Below, piece by piece: positions 58,007 through 64,000 of a stretch of 64,000 bases of DNA. A program made the translations under genes and the position numbers. The notes below the pieces were generated by a model. It was given only the letters and a program-made list of their open reading frames with translations, made no database searches and had not been told where the DNA came from. Origin of the DNA: Massilia sp. PAMC28688 (GTDB taxonomy: Bacteria > Pseudomonadota > Gammaproteobacteria > Burkholderiales > Burkholderiaceae_D); the NCBI RefSeq assembly GCF_019443445.1, contig NZ_CP080378.1:868001-932000 (forward strand), written 5' to 3'. Positions within the stretch are counted from its first letter, which is position 1, and each line of letters opens with the position of its first letter.

Positions 58007-59416
58007 ATGTTTAGTTTTTTCAAGAAAAAACCGCCGCCTCCCGAGATTGCGCCGCCACCGCCGCCTGAGCCGGTAAAGCAGGCGACGGCTGTGGCACCGC
58101 CTGAGGTGGTGCCCGCACCGCTGCCGCCGGCCGCGCTACCCCCGGCCCCTGCTGCACCGGCCCCTGTATCGTCAGCCGCGGTATCACCGGCCTACGTTCC
58201 GCCGGCCCACGTTCCACCGGCCTACGTTCCACCGGCCTATGTTCCGCCAGTTGGTGTGCAAGCGGTCGATGTGGCGCCTGTCGACGTGCCGCCGGTACCG
58301 GCCGCAGAGGCGCCCGTCACCATCTCGACGCCGCCGGCCACACCTGCCCCTGCCGTCAGCTCGCGCCGCTATGGCACGACGTCCACCTTTGTCCCGCCCC
58401 CGGTGGCACCGCCGCCGCCGCCCGAGCCGGTGTACGAACCGGAACCGGAACCGGAACCGGAACCGGAAGTCGAGATCATTCCCGAAACGGCCGAGCGCCC
58501 GACCACGGAAGCGGAAAAGAAAAAGACGTGGATGGAGCGGCTCAAGTCCGGCCTGTCCAAGACATCGAGCAACCTGAGCCTGCTATTCGTGGGCGCCAAG
58601 ATCGATGAAGACCTGTATGAAGAGCTCGAAGCGGCGCTGCTCATGTCCGACGCCGGCATGGACGCCACACAGTTCCTGCTCGATGGCCTGCGCCGCAAGG
58701 TCAAGGATGAGCGCCTGCTGGACGCCGCCGCCGTCAAGGGCGCCCTGCGCGTTCTCATGACAGATATGCTGCGCCCGCTGGAAAAGCCGCTGGAACTGGG
58801 CCGCTACGAGCCGCTCGTGATGATGATTGCGGGTGTCAACGGCGCCGGCAAGACCACCACCATCGGCAAGCTGGCCAAGCACATGCAGAAGTACCAGCAA
58901 TCGGTCCTGCTGGCCGCCGGCGACACCTTCCGGGCTGCCGCCCGCGAGCAGCTCATGGTCTGGGGCCAGCGCAACAACGTGACCGTCATTGCCCAGGAAT
59001 CAGGCGACCCGGCCGCGGTGGCGTTTGATGCGGTGCAGTCGGGCAAGGCGCGCAAGATGGATGTCGTCATGGTCGACACCGCCGGCCGCCTGCCCACCCA
59101 GCTGCATCTGATGGAAGAACTCAAGAAGATCAAGCGGGTGATCGGCAAGGGCATGGATGGCGCGCCCCATGAAGTGGTGCTTGTCATTGACGGCAACACG
59201 GGCCAGAACGCGCTGGCCCAGGTCAAGGCCTTCGACGACGCCCTCAGCCTGACCGGCCTCGTGATCACCAAGCTCGACGGCACAGCCAAGGGCGGCGTGC
59301 TGGCGGCCATTGCCCGCACCCGCCCGATTCCCGTGTACTTCATTGGCGTCGGTGAAAAACTCGATGACTTGCAGCCTTTTAAGGCCGACGAATTTGTTGA
59401 AGCATTGCTCGGATAA
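58007..59416 (+). CDS. ftsY: Signal recognition particle receptor FtsY
   Basis: FtsY is the membrane-bound SRP receptor GTPase. The 469-aa product starts FSFFKKKPPPPEIA. A proline-rich, acidic A domain covers about residues 10-160, with a repeated VPPAY/H block (about 59-80) and an EP repeat (144-153). The NG domain follows, with GVNGAGKTTTIGKLA (G1), DTAGRLPTQ (G3) and TKLDGTAKGG (G4). It heads the ftsY-ftsE-ftsX operon, with 6 nt to ftsE. The A domain differs from E. coli FtsY and is low-complexity. Confidence 0.96.
   Translation: MFSFFKKKPPPPEIAPPPPPEPVKQATAVAPPEVVPAPLPPAALPPAPAAPAPVSSAAVSPAYVPPAHVPPAYVPPAYVPPVGVQAVDVAPVDVPPVPAAEAPVTISTPPATPAPAVSSRRYGTTSTFVPPPVAPPPPPEPVYEPEPEPEPEPEVEIIPETAERPTTEAEKKKTWMERLKSGLSKTSSNLSLLFVGAKIDEDLYEELEAALLMSDAGMDATQFLLDGLRRKVKDERLLDAAAVKGALRVLMTDMLRPLEKPLELGRYEPLVMMIAGVNGAGKTTTIGKLAKHMQKYQQSVLLAAGDTFRAAAREQLMVWGQRNNVTVIAQESGDPAAVAFDAVQSGKARKMDVVMVDTAGRLPTQLHLMEELKKIKRVIGKGMDGAPHEVVLVIDGNTGQNALAQVKAFDDALSLTGLVITKLDGTAKGGVLAAIARTRPIPVYFIGVGEKLDDLQPFKADEFVEALLG
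58181..58240 (+). repeat. 15-bp tandem repeat inside ftsY
   Basis: Four 15-bp units (58181-58195, 58196-58210, 58211-58225, 58226-58240) encode V-S/P-P-A-Y/H blocks in the FtsY A domain. Units 3 and 4 differ only in their last base. A separate GAACCG hexamer is repeated five times at 58436-58465. Confidence 0.85.
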
Positions 59417-59422
59417 GGCCTC

Positions 59423-60082
59423 ATGATTGAATTTCAGTATGTGTCCAAACAGTATTCGCCCGATGCCATTGCACTGCGCGAAGTATCGCTCACCATTGCC
59501 AGGGGCGAACTGGTCTACCTGGCCGGCGCATCCGGTGCCGGCAAATCCACCCTGCTCAAGATGATTGCCGCCATCGAGCGGCCCACGTCCGGCCAGGTGC
59601 TGGTCAACGGCCAGGACATTGGCAAGCTGCCGCGCGCCAGCGTGCCCTACCTGCGGCGCAACCTGGGCCTGATTTTCCAGCAGCAGCGCCTGCTGACTGA
59701 CCGCTCGGTATTGGCCAACGTGATGCTGCCCATCCTCGTAACCGGCGCCTCGCGCGCCGAAGCGGATCGCCGCGCGCGCGCCGCCCTCACCCGCGTGGGC
59801 ATGGAAACGCGGGCCCTGGCGCGGCCGCTGGAACTGTCGGGCGGCGAACAGCAGCGCGTGGCGATCGCGCGCGCCATCGTCAACCGCCCCCAGATCATCC
59901 TGGCTGACGAGCCCACTGCCAACCTTGACCGCGTGAGCGCCGACAAGGTGCTCGACGCCCTGCGCGCCTTTAACGCCGCCGGCGTGACGTGCATGATTTC
60001 CACCCACGACGAGCAGGTGCTGGACCGCGCCGGTCGCGTGATCCGGCTCGACCATGGCCAGCTGACGGGGAGCACGCAATGA
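59423..60082 (+). CDS. ftsE: Cell division ATP-binding protein FtsE
   Basis: FtsE is the ABC ATPase partner of FtsX; together they regulate peptidoglycan hydrolases at the septum. The 219-aa product has Walker A GASGAGKST near residues 36-44, the Q-loop LIFQQQRLL, signature ELSGGEQQRVAIARA and Walker B IILADEPTANLD. It begins 6 nt after ftsY and overlaps ftsX by 4 nt. Confidence 0.96.
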   Translation: MIEFQYVSKQYSPDAIALREVSLTIARGELVYLAGASGAGKSTLLKMIAAIERPTSGQVLVNGQDIGKLPRASVPYLRRNLGLIFQQQRLLTDRSVLANVMLPILVTGASRAEADRRARAALTRVGMETRALARPLELSGGEQQRVAIARAIVNRPQIILADEPTANLDRVSADKVLDALRAFNAAGVTCMISTHDEQVLDRAGRVIRLDHGQLTGSTQ

Positions 60083-60999
60083 AGAGCTGGTTTCGTGAAC
60101 ACCGCTTTGCCATGGGCGCGGCGCTGGCGGGCCTGTCCCGCGCGCCCGGCAGCTTCCTGTTTAACGTTTTGGTGGTGGCAATTGCCCTGGCCCTGCCCTT
60201 CGTGGGCCTGACCTTGCTGGAAAACGTGCGCCCCATGTCGCGCCAGCTCTCGGTCGACCCTGAAATCAGTGTGTTCGTCAGCACCGCCACCACGCGCGAG
60301 CAGGCACTGGCGATCAAGCCGGCCCTGGCCACTATTGTCAAGGATTACAGTGCCCAGATCACCTTCGTGCCGCGCGAAGACGCCCTGGCCACGCTCAAGG
60401 CGCAAAGCGGCCTGTCGAACGTGCTCGACACGCTCGGCGAGAACCCCTTGCCGGACAGCTACGTCATGAAGCTCAACAGTTCGGGCGCGGCGTCCGATGC
60501 GGCCCGCGTGGAAGCGGTCGCGGCCCGGTTGCGCGCCCTGCCCGGGGTTGACACGGTGCAGGTGGACTCGGCATGGGTCAAGCGCCTCTCGGCCCTGCTC
60601 GGGGTGCTGCGGACAGCCTTGCTGCTGCTGGCCATCACATTGGGGATGGTGGTGATCGCGGTGGTGTTCAATACCATCCGCCTGCAGGTGCTGACCCAGC
60701 GCGAGGAAATCGCTGTCAGCAAGCTGCTGGGCGCAACCGACAATTTCATCCACCGCCCCTTTTATTACACGGGCGCCCTGCTGGGACTGTGCGCCGGGGC
60801 CGTGGCCCTGGGTGCCGTGGTGCTGTCGCTACGCCCGCTCAACACTGCCATTGCCGAGTTCGCAAAACTGTACGCATCGCAATTCCAGCTGGTGCCCCTG
60901 CATCCGCTGGCCATGGCCTTGCTGCTGGCGATCAGCGCCTTCCTCGGCCTGCTGGGAGCGATGCTGTCGGTACAGCGCCACCTGGCGCGGCTTCGTTAA
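60079..60999 (+). CDS. ftsX: Cell division protein FtsX
   Basis: FtsX is the integral membrane partner of FtsE and transmits its state to periplasmic amidase activators. The 306-aa product has one N-terminal membrane helix (FLFNVLVVAIALALPFVGL), an extracellular domain with FVPREDALATLKAQSGL, and three C-terminal membrane helices (LLLLAITLGMVVIAVVF onward). The ATG at 60079 overlaps the ftsE stop by 4 nt; the longer reading from 59989 lies inside ftsE. Confidence 0.95.
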   Translation: MKSWFREHRFAMGAALAGLSRAPGSFLFNVLVVAIALALPFVGLTLLENVRPMSRQLSVDPEISVFVSTATTREQALAIKPALATIVKDYSAQITFVPREDALATLKAQSGLSNVLDTLGENPLPDSYVMKLNSSGAASDAARVEAVAARLRALPGVDTVQVDSAWVKRLSALLGVLRTALLLLAITLGMVVIAVVFNTIRLQVLTQREEIAVSKLLGATDNFIHRPFYYTGALLGLCAGAVALGAVVLSLRPLNTAIAEFAKLYASQFQLVPLHPLAMALLLAISAFLGLLGAMLSVQRHLARLR

Positions 61000-61212
61000 G
61001 CGAAGCTTAAACGCGCCGGCGTTTGCACTCACCGTGTGCGAACGAACAGTTCCACGGTGGGTCAAAGCGTAAGGTGAGAACTCCCGAGTGAAGCAGCAAT
61101 GGTTTGACACCGATCAAATCGCACTATGATCGCTCCTCTAGAGTGAGGTCTGCCCTGATCGTTTTGCCGAGAAGTAATATTTTATTGCTATCGGGGCCAT
61201 TTAATCCATTGA

Positions 61213-61239
61213 TTGGCACTCATCCTTGGGGAGTGCTAA
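61213..61239 (+). promoter_or_regulatory. CIRCE element (HrcA operator) in front of rpoH
   Basis: TTGGCACTC at 61213-61221, 9 nt, then GAGTGCTAA at 61231-61239 gives the CIRCE form TTAGCACTC-N9-GAGTGCTAA with one mismatch in the left arm. HrcA binds such sites. It overlaps both hexamers of the predicted rpoH promoter. Confidence 0.88.
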
Positions 61240-61242
61240 TAT
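61213..61242 (+). promoter_or_regulatory. Predicted sigma-70 promoter of rpoH
   Basis: A -35 TTGGCA (61213-61218) and a -10 TAATAT (61237-61242) are separated by 18 nt. Transcription would start near 61249, about 100 nt before the rpoH ATG. The CIRCE arms coincide with the -35 and -10 regions. Confidence 0.7.
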
Positions 61243-61351
61243 ATGCCTGCATGGCGGGGTTATCGAACAAATCCGCCGCCAGCAGCCCAGCATTACGCGT
61301 CGCGCCACCGCTGTATGGCGCCTTTGCAGTCCATCTCTTACGAGGAAAAAC

Positions 61352-62251
61352 ATGACGACGTTGTCCGCACAATCTGCCCTGGTTCCGGCCGGTAATCGTG
61401 CTCTCGGACTCGGCTTTACTGGCAACCTTGGCAATATTGACGCCTATATTTCGGCGGTGAACCGCCTGCCCATGCTGAGCCACGACGAAGAGATTTCCCT
61501 CGCCAAGCGCCTGCAGGAAAACAATGACCTGGCTGCCGCGCAGGAGCTGGTTCTGTCACACCTGCGCCTGGTGGTGTCGATTGCGCGCGGCTACCTCGGC
61601 TATGGCCTGCCACACGCCGACCTGATCCAGGAAGGCAATATCGGCCTGATGAAGGCAGTCAAGCGTTTCGACCCCAACCAGGGCGTACGCCTGGTGTCGT
61701 ACGCCATGCACTGGATCAAGGCCGAGATGCATGAGTACATCCTCAAGAACTGGCGCCTGGTCAAGGTCGCCACCACCAAGGCACAGCGCAAGCTGTTCTT
61801 CAACCTGCGCAGCAACAAGCAGGGTCTGGACGCCATGTCGCCCACCCAGATCGATGCCCTGGCCAAGTTGTTGGACGTGAAGCGCGAAGAAGTGATCGAG
61901 ATGGAAACCCGCCTGTCCGGTCGCGATATCGCGCTGGAGGCGCCAACCGATGACGAGGACGACAAGTTCTCGCCCATCGCCTACCTGTCGTCCGACCTGT
62001 CGGAGCCGACCAAGGTGCTGGAAGCCGAACAGGTCACGCGCCTGCAGTCCGAAGGCCTGGAAAGCGCCCTGTCCAAGCTCGATGCCCGTTCGCGCCGCAT
62101 CGTGGAAGCGCGCTGGCTGGCCAACGACGATGGTTCCGGTGCCACGCTGCACACGCTGGCTGAAGAGTTTGGCGTGTCGGCGGAACGGATTCGCCAGATT
62201 GAATCGGCTGCTCTCAAGAAAATGAAGGGTGCGCTGTCGGCTTACATGTAA
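61352..62251 (+). CDS. rpoH: RNA polymerase heat-shock sigma factor RpoH (sigma-32)
   Basis: RpoH directs transcription of chaperone and protease genes after heat stress. The 299-aa product has sigma region 2 (LIQEGNIGLMKAVKRFDPNQG and YAMHWIKAEMHEYILKNWRLVK), the RpoH-specific box QRKLFFNLR, and region 4 with GVSAERIRQIESAALKKMK. The ATG at 61352 follows GAGG by 6 nt. Regulation by HrcA is suggested by the CIRCE element upstream. It is the only gene in its unit, followed by a strong terminator. Confidence 0.97.
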   Translation: MTTLSAQSALVPAGNRALGLGFTGNLGNIDAYISAVNRLPMLSHDEEISLAKRLQENNDLAAAQELVLSHLRLVVSIARGYLGYGLPHADLIQEGNIGLMKAVKRFDPNQGVRLVSYAMHWIKAEMHEYILKNWRLVKVATTKAQRKLFFNLRSNKQGLDAMSPTQIDALAKLLDVKREEVIEMETRLSGRDIALEAPTDDEDDKFSPIAYLSSDLSEPTKVLEAEQVTRLQSEGLESALSKLDARSRRIVEARWLANDDGSGATLHTLAEEFGVSAERIRQIESAALKKMKGALSAYM

Positions 62252-62270
62252 GCGGCCAACTCTGCCTCAA

Positions 62271-62308
62271 AAAAAATGCCGCGCAGTTTGCACTGCGCGG
62301 CATTTTTT
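62271..62308. terminator. Bidirectional terminator after rpoH
   Basis: A 17-bp inverted repeat (62271-62287 with 62292-62308) with a 4-nt loop has an A-run at the left and a T-run at the right. It serves rpoH and also the leftward lipoprotein gene at 62331. Confidence 0.92.
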
Positions 62309-62330
62309 ATGGGCGACAACCGGCGCTGAG

Positions 62331-62561
62331 TTACCGGTTGTGCACTGCCGGCGGAACGCCCAGATCACGCGCACGCTTTTCGCGATTGACACGATCACCA
62401 TCGCGCATGGCAATGGCGGCATCCGCGTGCTGCACCTGGCGTGCCGCTTCCGCATCCTGCGCCACTTTTCCGTCTGGTGACATTGCATTGTCAGAGGTGG
62501 CGCAACCGGCAAGTCCGGCAAAAGACAGCAAGGTGATGAGGTAAGAAACATTCTTTTGCAT
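62331..62561 (-). CDS. Small hypothetical lipoprotein
   Basis: This 76-aa precursor has a lipoprotein signal with lipobox GLAGC (Cys near residue 20) and a mature part of about 57 residues, polar and likely helical (KVAQDAEAARQVQHADAAIAM). The ATG at 62561 follows GGAG by 6 nt. No family is known to me. It is convergent with rpoH across the shared terminator. Confidence 0.72.
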   Translation of the reverse strand: MQKNVSYLITLLSFAGLAGCATSDNAMSPDGKVAQDAEAARQVQHADAAIAMRDGDRVNREKRARDLGVPPAVHNR

Positions 62562-62842
62562 TCAATTCTCCAGTTCGTTTGTGATTTTTCTCTCCTTTGA
62601 ATCAAACAACCAGGTTCGACCTACTTCGATGTCACACCTACCGGTGGGCAGTTCATCAATTCAGACGGCGACTGTCATACAAGAATATTCCACATCAAAT
62701 AATATGCCAGCAATATGCCGGAGGTGGGCATCTTACGTTCACTTACAAATCGGCGACGACCTCACGCCAGGGCCGTGGCGCGCTACGCAATCTGTACTTT
62801 TTGTCTATGATTGCTTTTTCGACTCATCCAAGGAGTGCGAAC

Positions 62843-63247
62843 ATGAAAGCCAACTTCCTGTATCCGATTGCCGCAGTGATGCTGGCGACCGGCTGCGCTG
62901 CTGCCCCACCCAAGGAAATTCCCATGAACGCTACCATCAAGCTCCAGCCAACCCGTACCGCCGAGATTGGCGACAACGCCCGGCTGCGATTTGACGGTGT
63001 CGAAGACAGTCGCTGCCCGCCAGATGTCCAGTGCATCACTGCCGGCATGATCACTTACAAGTTCACGCTGACGGCCGACAATGGCACCGAGTCCTTCGCG
63101 CTCAACAAGGACAAGCCTTCTTACGACGCAACCACCGTCGCGGCGCGGGTCGCCCTCGGCCCGCTGGTGGAACCTGCTCCGCGTGCCACCACCGCGTCCA
63201 CCCCGCCACCGGTCCACACGGTGACGCTCAAAATCACCCGGCGCTAA
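62843..63247 (+). CDS. Hypothetical lipoprotein
   Basis: The 134-aa precursor has a signal peptide with lipobox MLATGC and, after it, a small beta-rich domain with the CxxDxxC-like stretch DSRCPPDVQCITAG. This resembles the short secreted proteins with an SRCP-V-QC motif found in many proteobacteria, whose role is unknown. The start ATG at 62843 has an AGGAG 7 nt upstream. It is 16 nt before the gamma-glutamyltransferase gene. Confidence 0.75.
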   Translation: MKANFLYPIAAVMLATGCAAAPPKEIPMNATIKLQPTRTAEIGDNARLRFDGVEDSRCPPDVQCITAGMITYKFTLTADNGTESFALNKDKPSYDATTVAARVALGPLVEPAPRATTASTPPPVHTVTLKITRR

Positions 63248-63263
63248 GCTACTCCGACCCATC

Positions 63264-64000
63264 ATGAGCAATAACGCGCCGCGTTACCTGGCCCTGGTCC
63301 TGTCACTGCTGATTGTCCTGCCCGCCGCCGCCAAGACCCCGGTGGCCACCGGCCGTGGCGGCGCGGTGGCCACCATCAGCGAACAAGCCTCGCAGTCGGC
63401 AATGACCATCCTGAACCAGGGCGGTAACGCGATTGACGCCGCCGTTGCCGCAGCTGCCACGCTGGGTGTGACCGACCCGTTCAGCTGTGGCATTGGCGGG
63501 GGTGGCTTCATGGTCATCTACCTGGCCAAGGACAAGCGGGCGGTCACCATCGACCACCGGGAAATGGCACCTGCCAGCACCACGCCGTCCCTGTTCATGG
63601 AAAATGGCAAGGAGATGGACTACACGGGCGCCATTGCCAGCGGCGCTGCCGTGGGCGTGCCGGGCACGGTGCGCGGCTGGCACGAAGCCCTCTCGCGCTA
63701 TGGCCGCATGTCGTTCAGCCAGGTGCTGGCCCCGGCGATCCGGGTCGCCAAGCAGGGCTTCAAGGTCAATGAAACTTTTCATCGTTTGAGCCGCGAAAAT
63801 GAAAGAAAATTTCAGCTCTTTGCGACCACGCGCAAGCTCTATCTGAAGGATGGCAAGGCACTGCCGGTCGGCACCGTCATCCGCAATCCCGACATGGCCA
63901 GGGCCTACGGCGAAATTGCCACGCGCGGCACCAAAGGCTTTTACACCGGTCCCATGGCGCGGGCCATCACGCAGGCAGTCAACCAGCCGCCCGCAGCAGC
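63264..64000 (+). CDS. ggt: Gamma-glutamyltransferase, N-terminal part
   Basis: The gene runs off the window after 245 codons. Gamma-glutamyltranspeptidase cleaves glutathione and other gamma-glutamyl compounds in the periplasm. The visible part has a signal peptide (YLALVLSLLIVLPAAA), then the family phrases GRGGAVATISEQASQSAMTIL, GGNAIDAAVAAAATLGVTDPFSCGIGGGGFMVIY and DHREMAPA. The self-cleavage Thr of the small subunit lies beyond the end. The start at 63264 is the first ATG after the lipoprotein gene. Confidence 0.92.
   Translation, partial: MSNNAPRYLALVLSLLIVLPAAAKTPVATGRGGAVATISEQASQSAMTILNQGGNAIDAAVAAAATLGVTDPFSCGIGGGGFMVIYLAKDKRAVTIDHREMAPASTTPSLFMENGKEMDYTGAIASGAAVGVPGTVRGWHEALSRYGRMSFSQVLAPAIRVAKQGFKVNETFHRLSRENERKFQLFATTRKLYLKDGKALPVGTVIRNPDMARAYGEIATRGTKGFYTGPMARAITQAVNQPPAA

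Larger units (their letters stand above)
61000..61351. other. Leader region between ftsX and rpoH
   Basis: This 352-nt gap holds the CIRCE element and promoter of rpoH at 61213-61242. A small hairpin at 61009-61024 after ftsX has no T-run and is not called a terminator. I see no gene. Confidence 0.6.

Noticed and set aside
60991..61024. Hairpins after ftsX as a terminator
   Set aside because: The stems are 5-6 bp and no T-run follows on either strand.
1..64000. CRISPR arrays, tRNA or rRNA genes, prophage or complete insertion sequences
   Set aside because: No regularly spaced repeats, tRNA-like cloverleaf, rRNA segment, integrase or transposase was seen; the structured RNA recognised is rnpB.

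Overview
The window looks like a chromosomal segment of a betaproteobacterium of the Oxalobacteraceae (Massilia / Duganella / Janthinobacterium type). This is inferred from the high GC content, the gene order around the division and cell-wall (dcw) cluster, the linked secA-argJ-NUDIX-yacG-zapD-coaE-pilD backbone, an A-type RNase P RNA and the style of the proteins. No tRNA, rRNA, CRISPR array, prophage or complete insertion sequence was seen.

Layout. 1-3.0 kb (+): the end of pilC, then pilD, coaE, zapD and yacG (type IV pilus assembly, CoA synthesis, division). 3.0-6.85 kb (-): a DadA-type dehydrogenase, a MutT-type NUDIX hydrolase, a DUF815-type ATPase and argJ. 7.0-13.2 kb: an accessory stretch of envelope genes (OmpA-like lipoprotein, small secreted protein, lipoprotein, DUF945 protein, GH13 amylase lipoprotein, DUF1622 membrane protein). 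13.5-17.9 kb: secA (-), dciA (+), lpxC (-). 18.0-22.0 kb: EamA exporter, GNAT, peroxiredoxin, an unknown membrane protein and a PaiB-type protein. 22.1-39.2 kb (-): a complete dcw cluster, mraZ-rsmH-ftsL-ftsI-murE-murF-mraY-murD-ftsW-murG-murC-ddl-ftsQ-ftsA-ftsZ, with mostly overlapping or near-overlapping genes. A MraZ operator array overlaps the promoter in front of mraZ. 39.7-39.9 kb: a small inverted-repeat element. 40.0-49.8 kb: glpK, rnpB, a TerC/CBS/CorC protein, a second CorC/HlyC protein, a hybrid histidine kinase and a thiamine-diphosphate enzyme.

49.8-57.9 kb is the most distinctive part. An eight-gene leftward operon holds an FAD oxidoreductase, DUF1365 protein, cyclopropane-synthase-like methyltransferase, chalcone-isomerase-like protein, MFS transporter, DUF3833 lipoprotein, SDR and NTF2-like protein. 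It is divergent from a MerR regulator that carries a C-terminal B12-binding module with the W-x9-EH motif of the CarH/LitR photoreceptors. Two near-identical 15-bp palindromes lie between them. I read this as a probable light- and B12-controlled membrane fatty-acid modification system.

58.0-62.3 kb (+): ftsY, ftsE, ftsX and rpoH. The rpoH promoter is overlaid by a CIRCE element, which implies HrcA control of sigma-32. 62.3-64.0 kb: two small lipoproteins and the start of a gamma-glutamyltransferase cut by the window edge.
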